Source: Protea cynaroides
Taxonomy: Eukaryota; Streptophyta; Magnoliopsida; Proteales; Proteaceae
Reading direction: 5' to 3'
DNA length: 64,000 nt
Assembly (NCBI GenBank): GCA_028583415.1
Contig: CM053267.1
Coordinates: forward strand, 29,312,902 to 29,376,901
Of this stretch, positions 55,615 through 64,000 are shown one piece after another (the first letter of the stretch is position 1; every line of letters begins with the position of its first letter). The position numbers and the translations under genes are program-made. The notes beneath the pieces are model-generated. The model was not told where the DNA came from. It made no database searches and saw only the letters and a list, made by a program, of their open reading frames with translations.

Positions 55615-57916
55615 GACCCATGTCAATCTAACCCGGTCTTACCACCTTGAATCAGGTTTACCCGTCATGGTCGAGTCAAATGGACCAAGGGCGTGAAGGA
55701 GATCGAGATCCCAGGTATCAAATCGACCCAAAAACACTTAAAATAGGGGAAGGGTCGCATACCCAGCTAAGCAGGGTCGGACCTCCCAAAACAGAAAGTC
55801 AGACCCTCAGTTTTGAAGGGAGGGTCGGACAGCTTAGAACCCTAGGGTCGACGGGTTCATCGACCCTCCCATCGATCCTCGGTTACCGTAGGAAATAGAA
55901 TTAGGAAATTTCCTAATTTTTGATTGGGATTCCTTCCTAATCTCAAAGGGACTTATTTTAGGATGTTCCTACTCTATTTAAAGGACGTCCCTAAGCCACT
56001 TTCACTCCTTTCACAACCCTAATTGAATTGAGAGAAAGATAAGAGAAGGAAAAGAAGAAGAAGAGAAACAAGGAAGAGAAATAAGCCAAAAGAAAAGAGT
56101 TTCAGAGAAGGATTATTCTTCTCAGGTATGGATACTAATTCCATGAGTTTCTACAGACCTTAGGTTAGATATTGATGAGAATATGATCTCGGAGAAACCC
56201 AAACCATCAACCCATGGTTAGGTTTTCATGGAAAACCATAGGAGAATGCATGAAAGCTATCTAGGTGAGTTATACATGGTTTCAGACCATGGAATGAATG
56301 TAGAATGGAAAGTAGGAGCAAGACATATGATCCCAAGCACGAAGAATGGACTAAAAGAGGGAATTGGACCAAAGTACACCGAGGGTCGCACCGAAGGTCG
56401 ATGACCATCCGACCATAGGTGATACTGACCATCGACCCTCAGTGTTCGGGAAGTTCAGAGTTAAGGGAGGGTCGCACCCAGGGTCGATCAGGACTCCGAC
56501 CCTACCTTCGACCCTCAGTTAACAGCATGGTTTTTAAATTTGGAATTAATTCTAATTAAATTCTATTGACTTTGTTAGGTCTTCTAGCAATATAATAACA
56601 TTGTAAAGGTGATTCTAAAGCTTGGAAAAAGTATCTTTTAGCAAGCTAAGATGAGGAACCAGAACTCCAAATTAATTGGTTAATAACAAAACTGTTTTCT
56701 ATTTTCTTGAGTCCTATGCCATGCTTGATTCTATGCGAATATGTTTGTAATGTGCATACCACATGTCATCCAATATTTCTATTATTATTCATGCATATTT
56801 ATTTTATTGTTTATAACATGATGATGATGATGATGATAGGAATAGGCATGTGATTGTATGTGTGTGGTTGGTGTACTTGATGCGAGCGAGTATCAGGGGA
56901 GGTGTGATGAGAACGTCAATAAACGTTAATCTTTGGCGGGTCTCAGCACTTTAGCTCTATCTCTAACTCAAGTCTTGTGCATTAGCATCGTCGTATCACC
57001 ATTACTTTAGCAGAAATATTATGTCGTAGAGTATCAGGGGAGGTGGTCTCGGTCCTTGTAGTCTCTGACTCTACCGAGGGGCCTTAGCTCTATCTCTATG
57101 GACATTCTGAGGGATGCTGGGGTGAGGCCTTGGATACATTTTTTGGCATTAGGATTGGTTAGTTGTGAGCCCAGTTTTCAGCCCTCGCCAACAGGGGCTT
57201 ATGTGTTGGTATGGCAATATATAGCAATAAACGTTAATCTTTGTTATATACTGTTCATGGTTGGGTGGATGTGAGTCGACGATAAACGTGATCTTCGGGT
57301 GACGTCACACACTTGTGTATACATGCGGGGTCAATAAACGCGATCTTTGGCTACCTAAACCTTTCTATTGCATATTACAAACTTTAAACCGGACCAAAGA
57401 TATAAATTGATTCCATGCATATGTATTGTTGCATTGTTTTGACTACTCACTGAGCCGTGATGTGTGCTCATCCCTCGACGTCGAATATTTTTAGTTGATG
57501 ATGCAGGTTATACCGTTGAAGATTATATGAATGTGTCTGCGTACAGGAACGTGGCAGCAATGGAAGCTGGAGCTGAAGTGGATACAAACGATTCCTCTTG
57601 CGAGTGCAACTCGTGTGTATTTGATTAGATATTTTATAGGTTTCTTTATTTGGATTTATTAAGACATGTATTTGGTATTTAAATATCTATGTCTCAGTTG
57701 AAACAGAATAAATTATTATTTAAATTTTAATATCACATAGATTCTCAGTTCTTCTTATTATAAGACTTCCGCTATTGTGTATTTACTCTTATTATGATTA
57801 CGGATGTGTGTAAGTTTAGATAACGCGGGGATAGCCTATTTGAGATCATAGTTGAACCATTGGTTTATTAACGGTTCATCACACCATTCTGGTTAGTCTA
57901 AAATTGGGGTGTGACA
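55610..57916 (+). repeat. 3' LTR of Tekay element 1
   Basis: 2307 bp, same length as the 5' LTR, from TGTAAGACCC to GGTGTGACA, followed by ATGGG. Pol runs into its first bases. Confidence 0.95.
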
Positions 57917-58104
57917 ATGGGTAGTCTGGTAAAGAGAGAGAAGAAGAGGAGAGAGAAAGAAGAGAGAGAAGATGAGGAGAGAGAAAGAAGAGAGTGAATG
58001 AAGAGAGAGAAAGAGGAGAGAGAAAGTGGGCCATGTGGGTCCCACATGATGTGGCTTGCCATCTTGGCACCAGCCCAAGCCATCATGGCCGAAGCCCGTG
58101 GCAC

Positions 58105-58320
58105 CAAGACAGCAGCAAGCCTCGCAAGGCCAGCCAGCAGCAAACCTCGCAAGGCTCGCCAACAGCCAGCCTCGCAAGGCCAGCATGCAACCTGCCTCGC
58201 AAGGCCAGCCAGCAGCAAGCCTCACAAGGCCAGCACGCAGCCAGCCTCGCAAGGCCAGCATGCAACCTGCCTCACAAGGCCAATACGCAACCAGCCTCGC
58301 AAGGCCAGCACACTGTTGCC
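58105..58320 (+). repeat. GC-rich tandem repeat, CCTCGCAAGGCCAGC word
   Basis: About eight imperfect units of 25-28 bp within the solo LTR (copy 2). All six frames stay open for long stretches, giving artefactual Ala/Gln/Pro-rich reading frames. Copy 1 has only a diverged counterpart near 14770-14910. Confidence 0.85.
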
Positions 58321-59895
58321 AGCAGATCTGCATGCATGCGCGCACGCAAGTGCCACACGCATGCACCATCGAACACCCGCAAGGTGTTCGACGTTTTGCC
58401 GCAAAGAAGACTAAAAGAAAACCCTCGGGAAAAAAAAGGACTTATAGGGCATTACCACACTTTGTCTAGGGGTATTTTGGTCAAAAGAAAAGTGACAGAT
58501 TCATCGTCAATGGCTCAGATCGAGCCACGATGCATGGATTCTGATCCGGCGACTCATAGTGAGGCGGGCTACTGTGTAGCACGTACGCGTCAGATCCAAT
58601 CGCGTGCACTCTGGTTAGCTAGATGTAGCTTAAAATAGTGGTATGCGGCGCATGAAGCTGGATCCATGCTTGTATGTGTCGCGCGTACAGGGCAGCTTCG
58701 AGCCAGATCTCAATCGTTCGGCCAGAATCCCTGCCGATCTTGCCTGACGCGATGGATCCAGATCGAATGGCCAAGAGTCTTTCCCGCCTCCATCTGACAG
58801 ATCCAGCGGCCTAAAACGAAAGATGCCATCTGCGCCAATCGTAGTTCGACAACGTTGTTCGGTGGGACAGTGGCGGCTGTGCTACGGTGCATCGCGTCAC
58901 ATGGAATCAACTCTGATGATTCCATTTGGAATTATCTGAGCGGCCAAACTTTGATCGGCCATATCTCGGACGTCCTAGCTCAGATTAAGTTGATTCAAAT
59001 TTCCTTGGTCTTCATTTTCGAAGGAGTATCTGAAAAAGCAATTTGGAGGACTGTTTGTGTGAGAAAACAAAGGGGTTTGGTTGAAAAACACTTGTTGAAG
59101 CATCTCCAAGTTGATTTTAGTATTCCAGGGTGTTCTTACTGTCGTCTATGCCTAAGTAAGGTACAAGAAAGGTTCCATTGAGCTTCTATTGAGCTCTTAT
59201 AGAAGTTGGTGTGGAAGAAATGGCATGAGTGGCCATTAAAAGTGGTGAACAAGCTCGTTAAAGTGTTCCACAGAAGGAGTGATTACACCGGGAAGGTAAT
59301 TTCTCTCTCAAACCCTCAGTATGATGTTTATGCTTAGTGGGAAGGATTTGTAATCAAGATATTCATGTTTTTAGTCTACTGGGTTGGGGCTTAGCAGACT
59401 TGTGGGTTGTAGCTCATATTCGAGTTGTAGCTCGTCTTACCCTGGTGGTGTGGCACCTCGCTGTTGTAACAGTCGAACTCCACTTATTATAGTTGTGTAT
59501 TGGGTATAATACGAAACCCTGGTTAGGGTATTACCCCGTGGACTAGCCATCACAGTGCGTGTTTGGTGAACCACGTTATATTCTGTGTTGTGGTTGTAAA
59601 TGTGGATGTCTATATATGTGGAATAGAAGTCTGTGTGCTGCAGGTCTGGATGTATACACTTGGCAGGCCAAGCCCCTGGTATGGATACATGTGGGTGTGT
59701 GGTTGGTGTGTGCACGAAATGTGTTTGACAAATTGGCAGTGAGAAAAGTCCATTTGATAGCTCAAGGCAGCACACAGTGAACAACAACTCTTGGCAGTAG
59801 TTTCCAAAGCAGAAGGCCAGATCATCTCAGTGGGATTATTTTTGAGGGTACTGATTCACCCCCCCTCTCAATGACTACCTGGGATCAACATCATT

Positions 59896-60183
59896 AGACC
59901 CTCCGCACGACCCCAAACAAACATCCCAACTTCAAATTCCTACTTGTGAATCAGGTTAGACCCTCCGCTTTTTCATCCGGCATTATTTGTGACGGTCTCG
60001 GTCTACGATCCTACACGACAGCTGTCCCAAGTGTTCGCCTGGATCTGACTTCAGTTACAGCATCGATGTTGCAAGAAAACCCGGTCACTAGAGATCTCTG
60101 CATTGCAACCCTCGCAGGTTGTGTCGCTCTCTTCCTGCTTCGATTTGGGGGTGAAATGGCAAAGCTTGGGATTCTCGAACAGG
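59896..60183 (+). pseudogene. Captured exon-1 fragment of a farnesol/phytol kinase-like gene
   Basis: The frame reads a Ser/Arg-rich, transit-peptide-like stretch (SSGIICDGLGLRSYTTAVPS), then MLQENPVTRDLCIATLAGC and VALFLLRFGGEMAKLGILEQ. The order M-x-x-ENxV-x-D-x-C...GE-x-x-K-x-GI-(D/E)Q is what I recall for the N-terminal part of plant farnesol kinase (FOLK) and phytol kinases. These are membrane enzymes of plastids that phosphorylate isoprenoid alcohols. The coding text ends at CAG|GTCCTATTT (60183|60184), a canonical splice donor right after the Gln where I expect exon 1 to end. Downstream exons are absent, so only promoter, exon 1 and some intron were captured. A database search is needed to confirm the homology. 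Confidence 0.5.
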
Positions 60184-60556
60184 TCCTATTTCTCTTGCAT
60201 TGCTACTAATTAATACAATCCTTCTTTTCAAATTCCCAAAAGAGCCCAGAAAAGGGAAGAGGATAAGATCTGCAAAAAAGGCATAAGCTGAAGTGGAAGG
60301 AGAAGCAGACACAGAGCAGAAGATGAAGCTATGCAAGGGTATAATGGTATTTTCAACAGGCCAAAAGGGTATTATAGTCTCTGAAATATTCCAATCCACT
60401 TGACGTCAGCATCTAAAGAGAATCAACTGACGAAGTGGACTTCTTTGATTACCACAACAAAAGTTATGGGGTGTAAATGATATTTTTGCATTTTGTGGGT
60501 GTAGATGATGTTAACGATTTTTGATGGGATCTAAATAAAATTTTTCCTAAAAAAAA

Positions 60557-60932
60557 TGATTTGTAAAGAATCTGATTTGCATCATAACAGGTGACTATGA
60601 TTTTAAAAAGAATAATTTTATCTACAATTCAATCCTATTGTTCATCTACTGCATGTGGAATATACATTTAATAGTGATTTTTTTTGGTGAAGAATTTAAT
60701 AATGATTTTTTTGGTGAAGAATTTAATAGTGATTTTGATAGCTACTCTGGTGGGTCATACAACAAAATGTATTTCAATAAATCATTTTTAACTTTATTTA
60801 CATATTATATATAATATCTCATACTTCTAGACGATGTACGTGATAGATATATTACAATAGAAATCAAAATAAAATCACTTTTGACGGCCAAAGATTCCAT
60901 CACGTAAGTACATGGATTGGGTAACTTTTGTT
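60557..60932. other. AT-rich gap before the UGT pseudogene
   Basis: No gene. A 29-bp unit (TTTGGTGAAGAATTTAATAG) is repeated two to three times at about 60680-60735. Confidence 0.6.
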
Positions 60933-61803
60933 CTACCTGCAAGTCTGTTTAATGAGCTGGTCTAATGAGCGCCAGGAGGACCCACCTTGTTCCATTGCCT
61001 TCCTTGCGGCCTCCCCTACCTCTTTCACCTTCCTCCTCACCCTTTCCCCCTCCTCTCCTTCCATCAACTCTTTCACCATCTTCTCCACAGTCTCTGCACC
61101 CACAAAGCCTCGAACCGATCCATTGCTTGCGAGGATTCTGAGTCCCACGCCCAACTCATCCCCCACCAATCTAGCGTTCAAGTGCCATGCTCTGCCATCA
61201 TTGGCCATGCCAAGATCGGAACCGACTCGCATATACTCTCCAAAGTCGAGTTCCAACCGCAGTGACTCATGAACCCATTCACACTCTCATGCCTGAGTAT
61301 CTCGACCTGGTCCACCCACTCCTTCACCAACAATCCTCTCCCCTTCACCTTCTCTTCCAACTCTTCCAACATTTCACCCTTTGATTTAACCACCCATAAG
61401 AAGCTCACTTTGGACCTCTCCAATCCAATTGTCATCTCTCGTAGCTGCTCCTGTGTGATCTCCGCCTGGGACCCAAACGCGACATACAGGACGGACCGGC
61501 CTTCGGTCGATTTTTGGTTGAGCCATTTCATCCAATCGGGTATCTCCCGTGGCTGGTCGAACTTCGGCGCCTCGACCAAGCAGAAGGGTCCGACGCACCA
61601 GGCCTTGGGGACGAACTCATGGTTATAGTAGTCCACAAAGGCAGACTCCAATTCGTATAAGCTGTTGACAACGACTCCCTGGCTTTTGCCCGTCGCTATG
61701 GCTGTCTTCAAAACGAACTAAAAGTGCGGACCCTCGGTTTCGGAACCGTTGAAGACGGGCCCGAAATCGTTCAAAGTGAGCTTGATCCATGGGAAGTCAG
61801 GAA
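60933..61803 (-). pseudogene. UGT90A-like pseudogene, 5' end cut by copia B
   Basis: Closely matches residues from about 179 to the end of the UGT at 9279-10685 (DFPWIKLTLNDF onward; WVDQVEILRHESVNGFMSHC PSPG start). It is broken three ways. A stop (TAG, 61721-61719) replaces the Glu of PHFEFV. A one-base insertion at about 61195 shifts the frame exactly where the PSPG box should end in Asp-Gln. A copia LTR begins at 61804, removing the first 178 codons or moving them beyond the window. The C-terminal 90 residues remain open in the shifted frame, ending LDQLIKQTCR. It was a paralogue of the intact gene, on the same strand 51 kb away. Confidence 0.9.
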
Positions 61804-62234
61804 TGTAAGATATTTTTATGGGCTTAATCAGATTCAGTGGGAGTCTAGTTACGGATAAATTGGTTTAAGTATGATTAGAGATGGACCAACCTGGTCCACT
61901 GTAGGACTGGTCCAGGGTTGGGGGTGGTATTATAAATACCAATGGTTAGAGTCCCCACAGCCACGGTGTTATTTTCTTCTCCTGTTCCCATACGCTGAGA
62001 GAAGGTCAAGGGATCCCGACAGGCTGTGGAAGACTTTGATCTAAGCTTTCCAACATTCAAAGCATTCAAATCATAGAAGGTAAACGGTCGAAAATCAATC
62101 TACAGCAAGAGGTGTGTCTCTAATCATCTCTTTTCAATACCCATTGTATTCTAGTAATCTGTGTAGTGTGTTTGTCAGGGTTCATGGGAAATCCCATGGA
62201 AAAACCCAAAGATGATCTATCTAAAATGCTTACA
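61804..62234 (+). repeat. 5' LTR of copia B
   Basis: 431 bp, TGTAAGATATT to ATGCTTACA, homologous to the LTR at 37992-38413. TATA-like ATTATAAATACC at about 61930; the expected poly(A)/R region follows. Confidence 0.9.
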
Positions 62235-62235
62235 G

Positions 62236-62248
62236 TGGTATCAGAGCC
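62236..62248 (+). other. Primer-binding site of copia B
   Basis: TGGTATCAGAGCC, one base after the LTR; complementary to the 3' end of initiator tRNA-Met. Confidence 0.93.
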
Positions 62249-62484
62249 ACCTACACAGATCTAGAATCATGGGAAAGCATTGTTAAAACTTTATGTTTGA
62301 ATGAATTCAAATAAAGGGGAGAGATTTTTCTCTCAAAATTCTCTTCGAACCTGTCTAGGGTTTGGACCTTGAAATTTTTTTTTTTTGAACCATTAAAAAA
62401 CAAAATAAATTAAACAGGACTGTAGAACTCGGAGAGACGGAGCTGGCGACATAAAGTTGGTCGCCGGAATCTATCCCACGCGCT

Positions 62485-62513
62485 CTCACGCGCCGCCTGA
62501 AAAGGCGCGTGAG
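62485..62513 (+). other. GC-rich stem-loop in the copia B leader
   Basis: CTCACGCGCC and GGCGCGTGAG form a perfect 10-bp stem around a 9-base loop, about 240 bases downstream of the primer-binding site. Confidence 0.75.
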
Positions 62514-62559
62514 ATCCACGCGCTGGCTTTTGGAAAGTAAAAAAAAAAAAAAGGAATCT

Positions 62560-63060
62560 GACGGCGCCGAGTCGTCGCCGGGTTGACTCGGCGCGAATCG
62601 GTAACCCTAACGGGTCGCTGGGTTGACTCGGGCCAAGTCTACCCAGCCCAGCGCCGCCGCCCAGACCCCGGTCGGGCGGGGCTGGCCCAGCCAGTCCGGC
62701 CCGACCCGGAGTGGGATCGGGTCAACCCGATACCCGACCCACCTACTTTGACCTTTGGTCCAGAAAACCCGACTCGGTACCCGATCTAGTGACCCGAAAT
62801 TTTTGACCCGGGAACCCGATATATTGACCCAAAAATTTGACCCGGTAACCCGGATTGTGGATTGGTTGGACTGGTGGCTGGACCGCCGGTTTACAGTTCG
62901 GTTTAAGTCCAGACCGATTTGGTTTGGCCTGGACCAAAGCTTAAAAAAAAAAAAGGTTTTGTGGGTTCGGTCCGCCCATAGCCGAACCCGGACAGACCAA
63001 ACCGAACCCGGATGAACCGGTTCTAGCCGGTTCAGGTTTCAATAATGCTCAAGCCTACTT
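62560..63060. repeat. GACCCG-rich block in the copia B leader
   Basis: Dense GACCCG/CGGGTC and CCGGTT words give a GC content well above the surroundings. Open frames here are composition artefacts. The block lies between the primer-binding site and the expected gag. Confidence 0.65.
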
Positions 63061-63676
63061 TGAACGGCGATTGTGAGAGCTAGGACCGTCGGATTTTGAC
63101 GCAATTTTTTGCGTTGGTTTCGTATTTTGATGCTCTACAGTTTGGTACATAGTTTGATACAGTTTGGTGATTTGGGAAATTTATTTTTTATTAAAAGGTG
63201 CCCCAAATTAATCCGGTTTGCAGTTTTCTGCTTATTTATCAGTTATTTTTGTACCAGATGCATGTAGAAGGTTATGTGTGCATGAAATTTTATTTATTGA
63301 TCCACAATGTGCTGCAAAGTAGGGTTTGGGGATATCATTGTGGAATTGGGTGGAACCCACCAAAGTGGTACACCTAGTTTCATCATGATGTCTTCAAATT
63401 CAAAGTTCATGTATTTATAAATGCTTGTGTAAGGGCGATGTACACCCAAAGGTGGCATTGTCAAGTTTTAATCAAATTAAGGTTTGTGGGTGTCATGTGA
63501 GGATTGGGTGGAATCCACCAAAGTGGTACATTCAGTTCTATCATGGTAGTTTTCAAATCCCAAATACATTTACATATACAATAAATGATATATTTTAATA
63601 CACTATTCTTTATGGTGTGAAAAGCAGCTAAGAAAGTCAGTGTTAACCCAAATGTGGCATTGTCAAAGTTAAAGGT

Positions 63677-64000
63677 ATGTTCATGCACATGAATTGAAAG
63701 GGTTTTGACTTTAGGGAGTCTCATTAACCCAAAGGTGGTGGGATTTTCGAAAGTCATTATTCTTTCGCAGTTATTGCACAGAAATTGAGAAGACCACTGC
63801 ATGTTTATCCCAAAGGAGAATGTGTAGTTGGTTAACTCTTGGAAAATGATATTTATTTGCATGAAAGGGTTTTGACTTTAGGGAGTCTCATTAACCCAAA
63901 GGTGGTGGGATTTTCGAGAGTCATTATTCTTTCGCAGTTATTGCACAGAAACTGAGAAGACCACTGCATGTTTATCCCAAAGGAGAATGTGTAGTTGGTT
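63677..64000 (+). repeat. 167-bp tandem duplication in the copia B leader
   Basis: GGTTTTGACTTTAGGGAGTC occurs at 63701 and 63868, followed by near-identical text (ACCCAAAGGTGGTGGGATTT) up to the window edge. A related single copy lies in copia A at about 27800-27960. Confidence 0.88.

Larger units (their letters stand above)
45965..57916 (+). mobile_element. Complete Tekay (chromovirus) Ty3/gypsy element, 11,952 bp
   Basis: Two 2307-bp LTRs, initiator tRNA-Met primer-binding site, antisense gene, gag, pol with chromodomain, and purine tract, flanked by perfect ATGGG duplications (45960-45964 and 57917-57921). In the first 310 bp of the LTRs I count about 12 differences, so the insertion is fairly recent but not new. 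The element is defective: premature stops in gag, protease-RT link, integrase, chromodomain and antisense gene, and a frameshift near 54268. Lineage was judged from the RT (YRMTPTELKELKVQLQELLD, FIDDILVYS), the integrase and the long LTRs. Confidence 0.95.
45861..59890 (-). mobile_element. Solo LTR, copy 2, minus strand, split by the Tekay element
   Basis: In its own direction it runs from TGTTGATCCCAGG (59890 downwards) to GGTTCCAACA (45861), with a perfect TCATT duplication (45856-45860 and 59891-59895). Without the Tekay element and one ATGGG it is about 2073 bp, matching copy 1 at 13179-15221 (2043 bp). The two copies share the GGGTGAATCAGT start, the CGTGGACTAGCCAT block and the purine/pyrimidine tract. 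No coding region. Confidence 0.85.
45058..60547. mobile_element. Mutator-like TIR element carrying a host gene fragment, expanded by nested insertions
   Basis: The ends (about 45058-45150 and the inverted 60447-60547) share TTTAGA(C/T)CCCATCAAA, AACATCA-CTACAC and ACTGACGA-type words. The element is flanked by TAAAAAAAA at 45049-45057 and 60548-60556, a perfect though low-complexity 9-bp duplication. Without the solo LTR and its contents it would be about 1455 bp. Inside are a (CT)n tract (about 45331-45372), a stretch that may be promoter and leader, and a coding segment resembling exon 1 of a farnesol/phytol kinase. It encodes no transposase, so by type it would be a Pack-MULE. Confidence 0.6.
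61804..64000 (+). mobile_element. Copia element B, 5' LTR and leader, runs off the window
   Basis: 5' LTR (61804-62234), primer-binding site (62236-62248) and at least 1.75 kb of leader without a clear gag. It is inserted in the UGT pseudogene; the five bases before it are AGGAA. Its far end is outside the window, so the duplication cannot be checked. Confidence 0.85.

Noticed and set aside
57994..58638. Long Ala/Gln/Pro-rich frames in the solo LTR, in several frames and both strands
   Set aside because: They come from the GC-rich tandem repeat at 58105-58320; the same DNA is open in nearly every frame and no domain is visible.
63461..63862. 133-codon minus-strand frame in the copia B leader
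   Set aside because: It overlaps a tandem duplication in a noncoding leader, and the frame is not kept in copia A.

Overview
This window is nuclear DNA from a flowering plant with a repeat-rich genome. The evidence is a UGT90A-type glycosyltransferase gene, plant-specific retrotransposon lineages (Tekay and Tat Ty3/gypsy, Ty1/copia, L1-type LINEs), plant initiator tRNA-Met primer-binding sites, and short inverted-repeat elements with 9-bp target duplications. I cannot name the species. Only one host gene looks intact. No tRNA, rRNA or CRISPR array was seen. All splice sites, domains and homologies were read by eye.

Layout. 1-2225: a decayed LINE on the minus strand, running off the left edge. 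2212-7712: remnants of a retroelement accessory gene, split by a plus-strand gypsy LTR (2496-7166) that is itself split by a minus-strand LTR (2956-5259). 7780-8990: a LINE RNase H remnant and an LTR-like promoter region. 9279-10685: the intact UGT gene (minus), with a small inverted-repeat element in its promoter. 12756-15433: a hairpin element, then a TIR element split by a solo LTR. 15600-21830: a decayed Tat gypsy element on the minus strand, with a spliced antisense gene and a 156-bp tandem array. 21831-27705: gypsy LTR fragments and the 3' end of a second Tekay element. 27715-38413: a decayed copia element split by a 6.06-kb LTR-like unit (30672-36729, TSD ATTGT). 38630-44706: TIR elements, two more copies of the UGT-promoter element, a third copy of the minisatellite-bearing LTR, and a LINE tail. 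45058-60547: a three-level nest. 60933-61803: a UGT pseudogene cut by a second copia element that runs off the right edge.

The best-preserved region is the nest. A TIR element with a 9-bp TSD carries what looks like exon 1 of a plastid farnesol/phytol kinase gene. Inside that exon is a solo LTR (TSD TCATT). Inside the solo LTR is a complete 11,952-bp Tekay chromovirus (45965-57916, TSD ATGGG). The Tekay element has 2307-bp LTRs, gag, pol, and an antisense gene between the 5' LTR and gag with its own 5'-UTR intron. It also has a 71-nt gag-protease intron bounded by a 10-bp direct repeat, and clusters of a GGGTCGA word near both the sense and the antisense start regions. The antisense-gene and splicing architecture of this element is the most promising novelty here. 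The element itself is dead: several in-frame stops, one frameshift and loss of an integrase zinc-finger segment.
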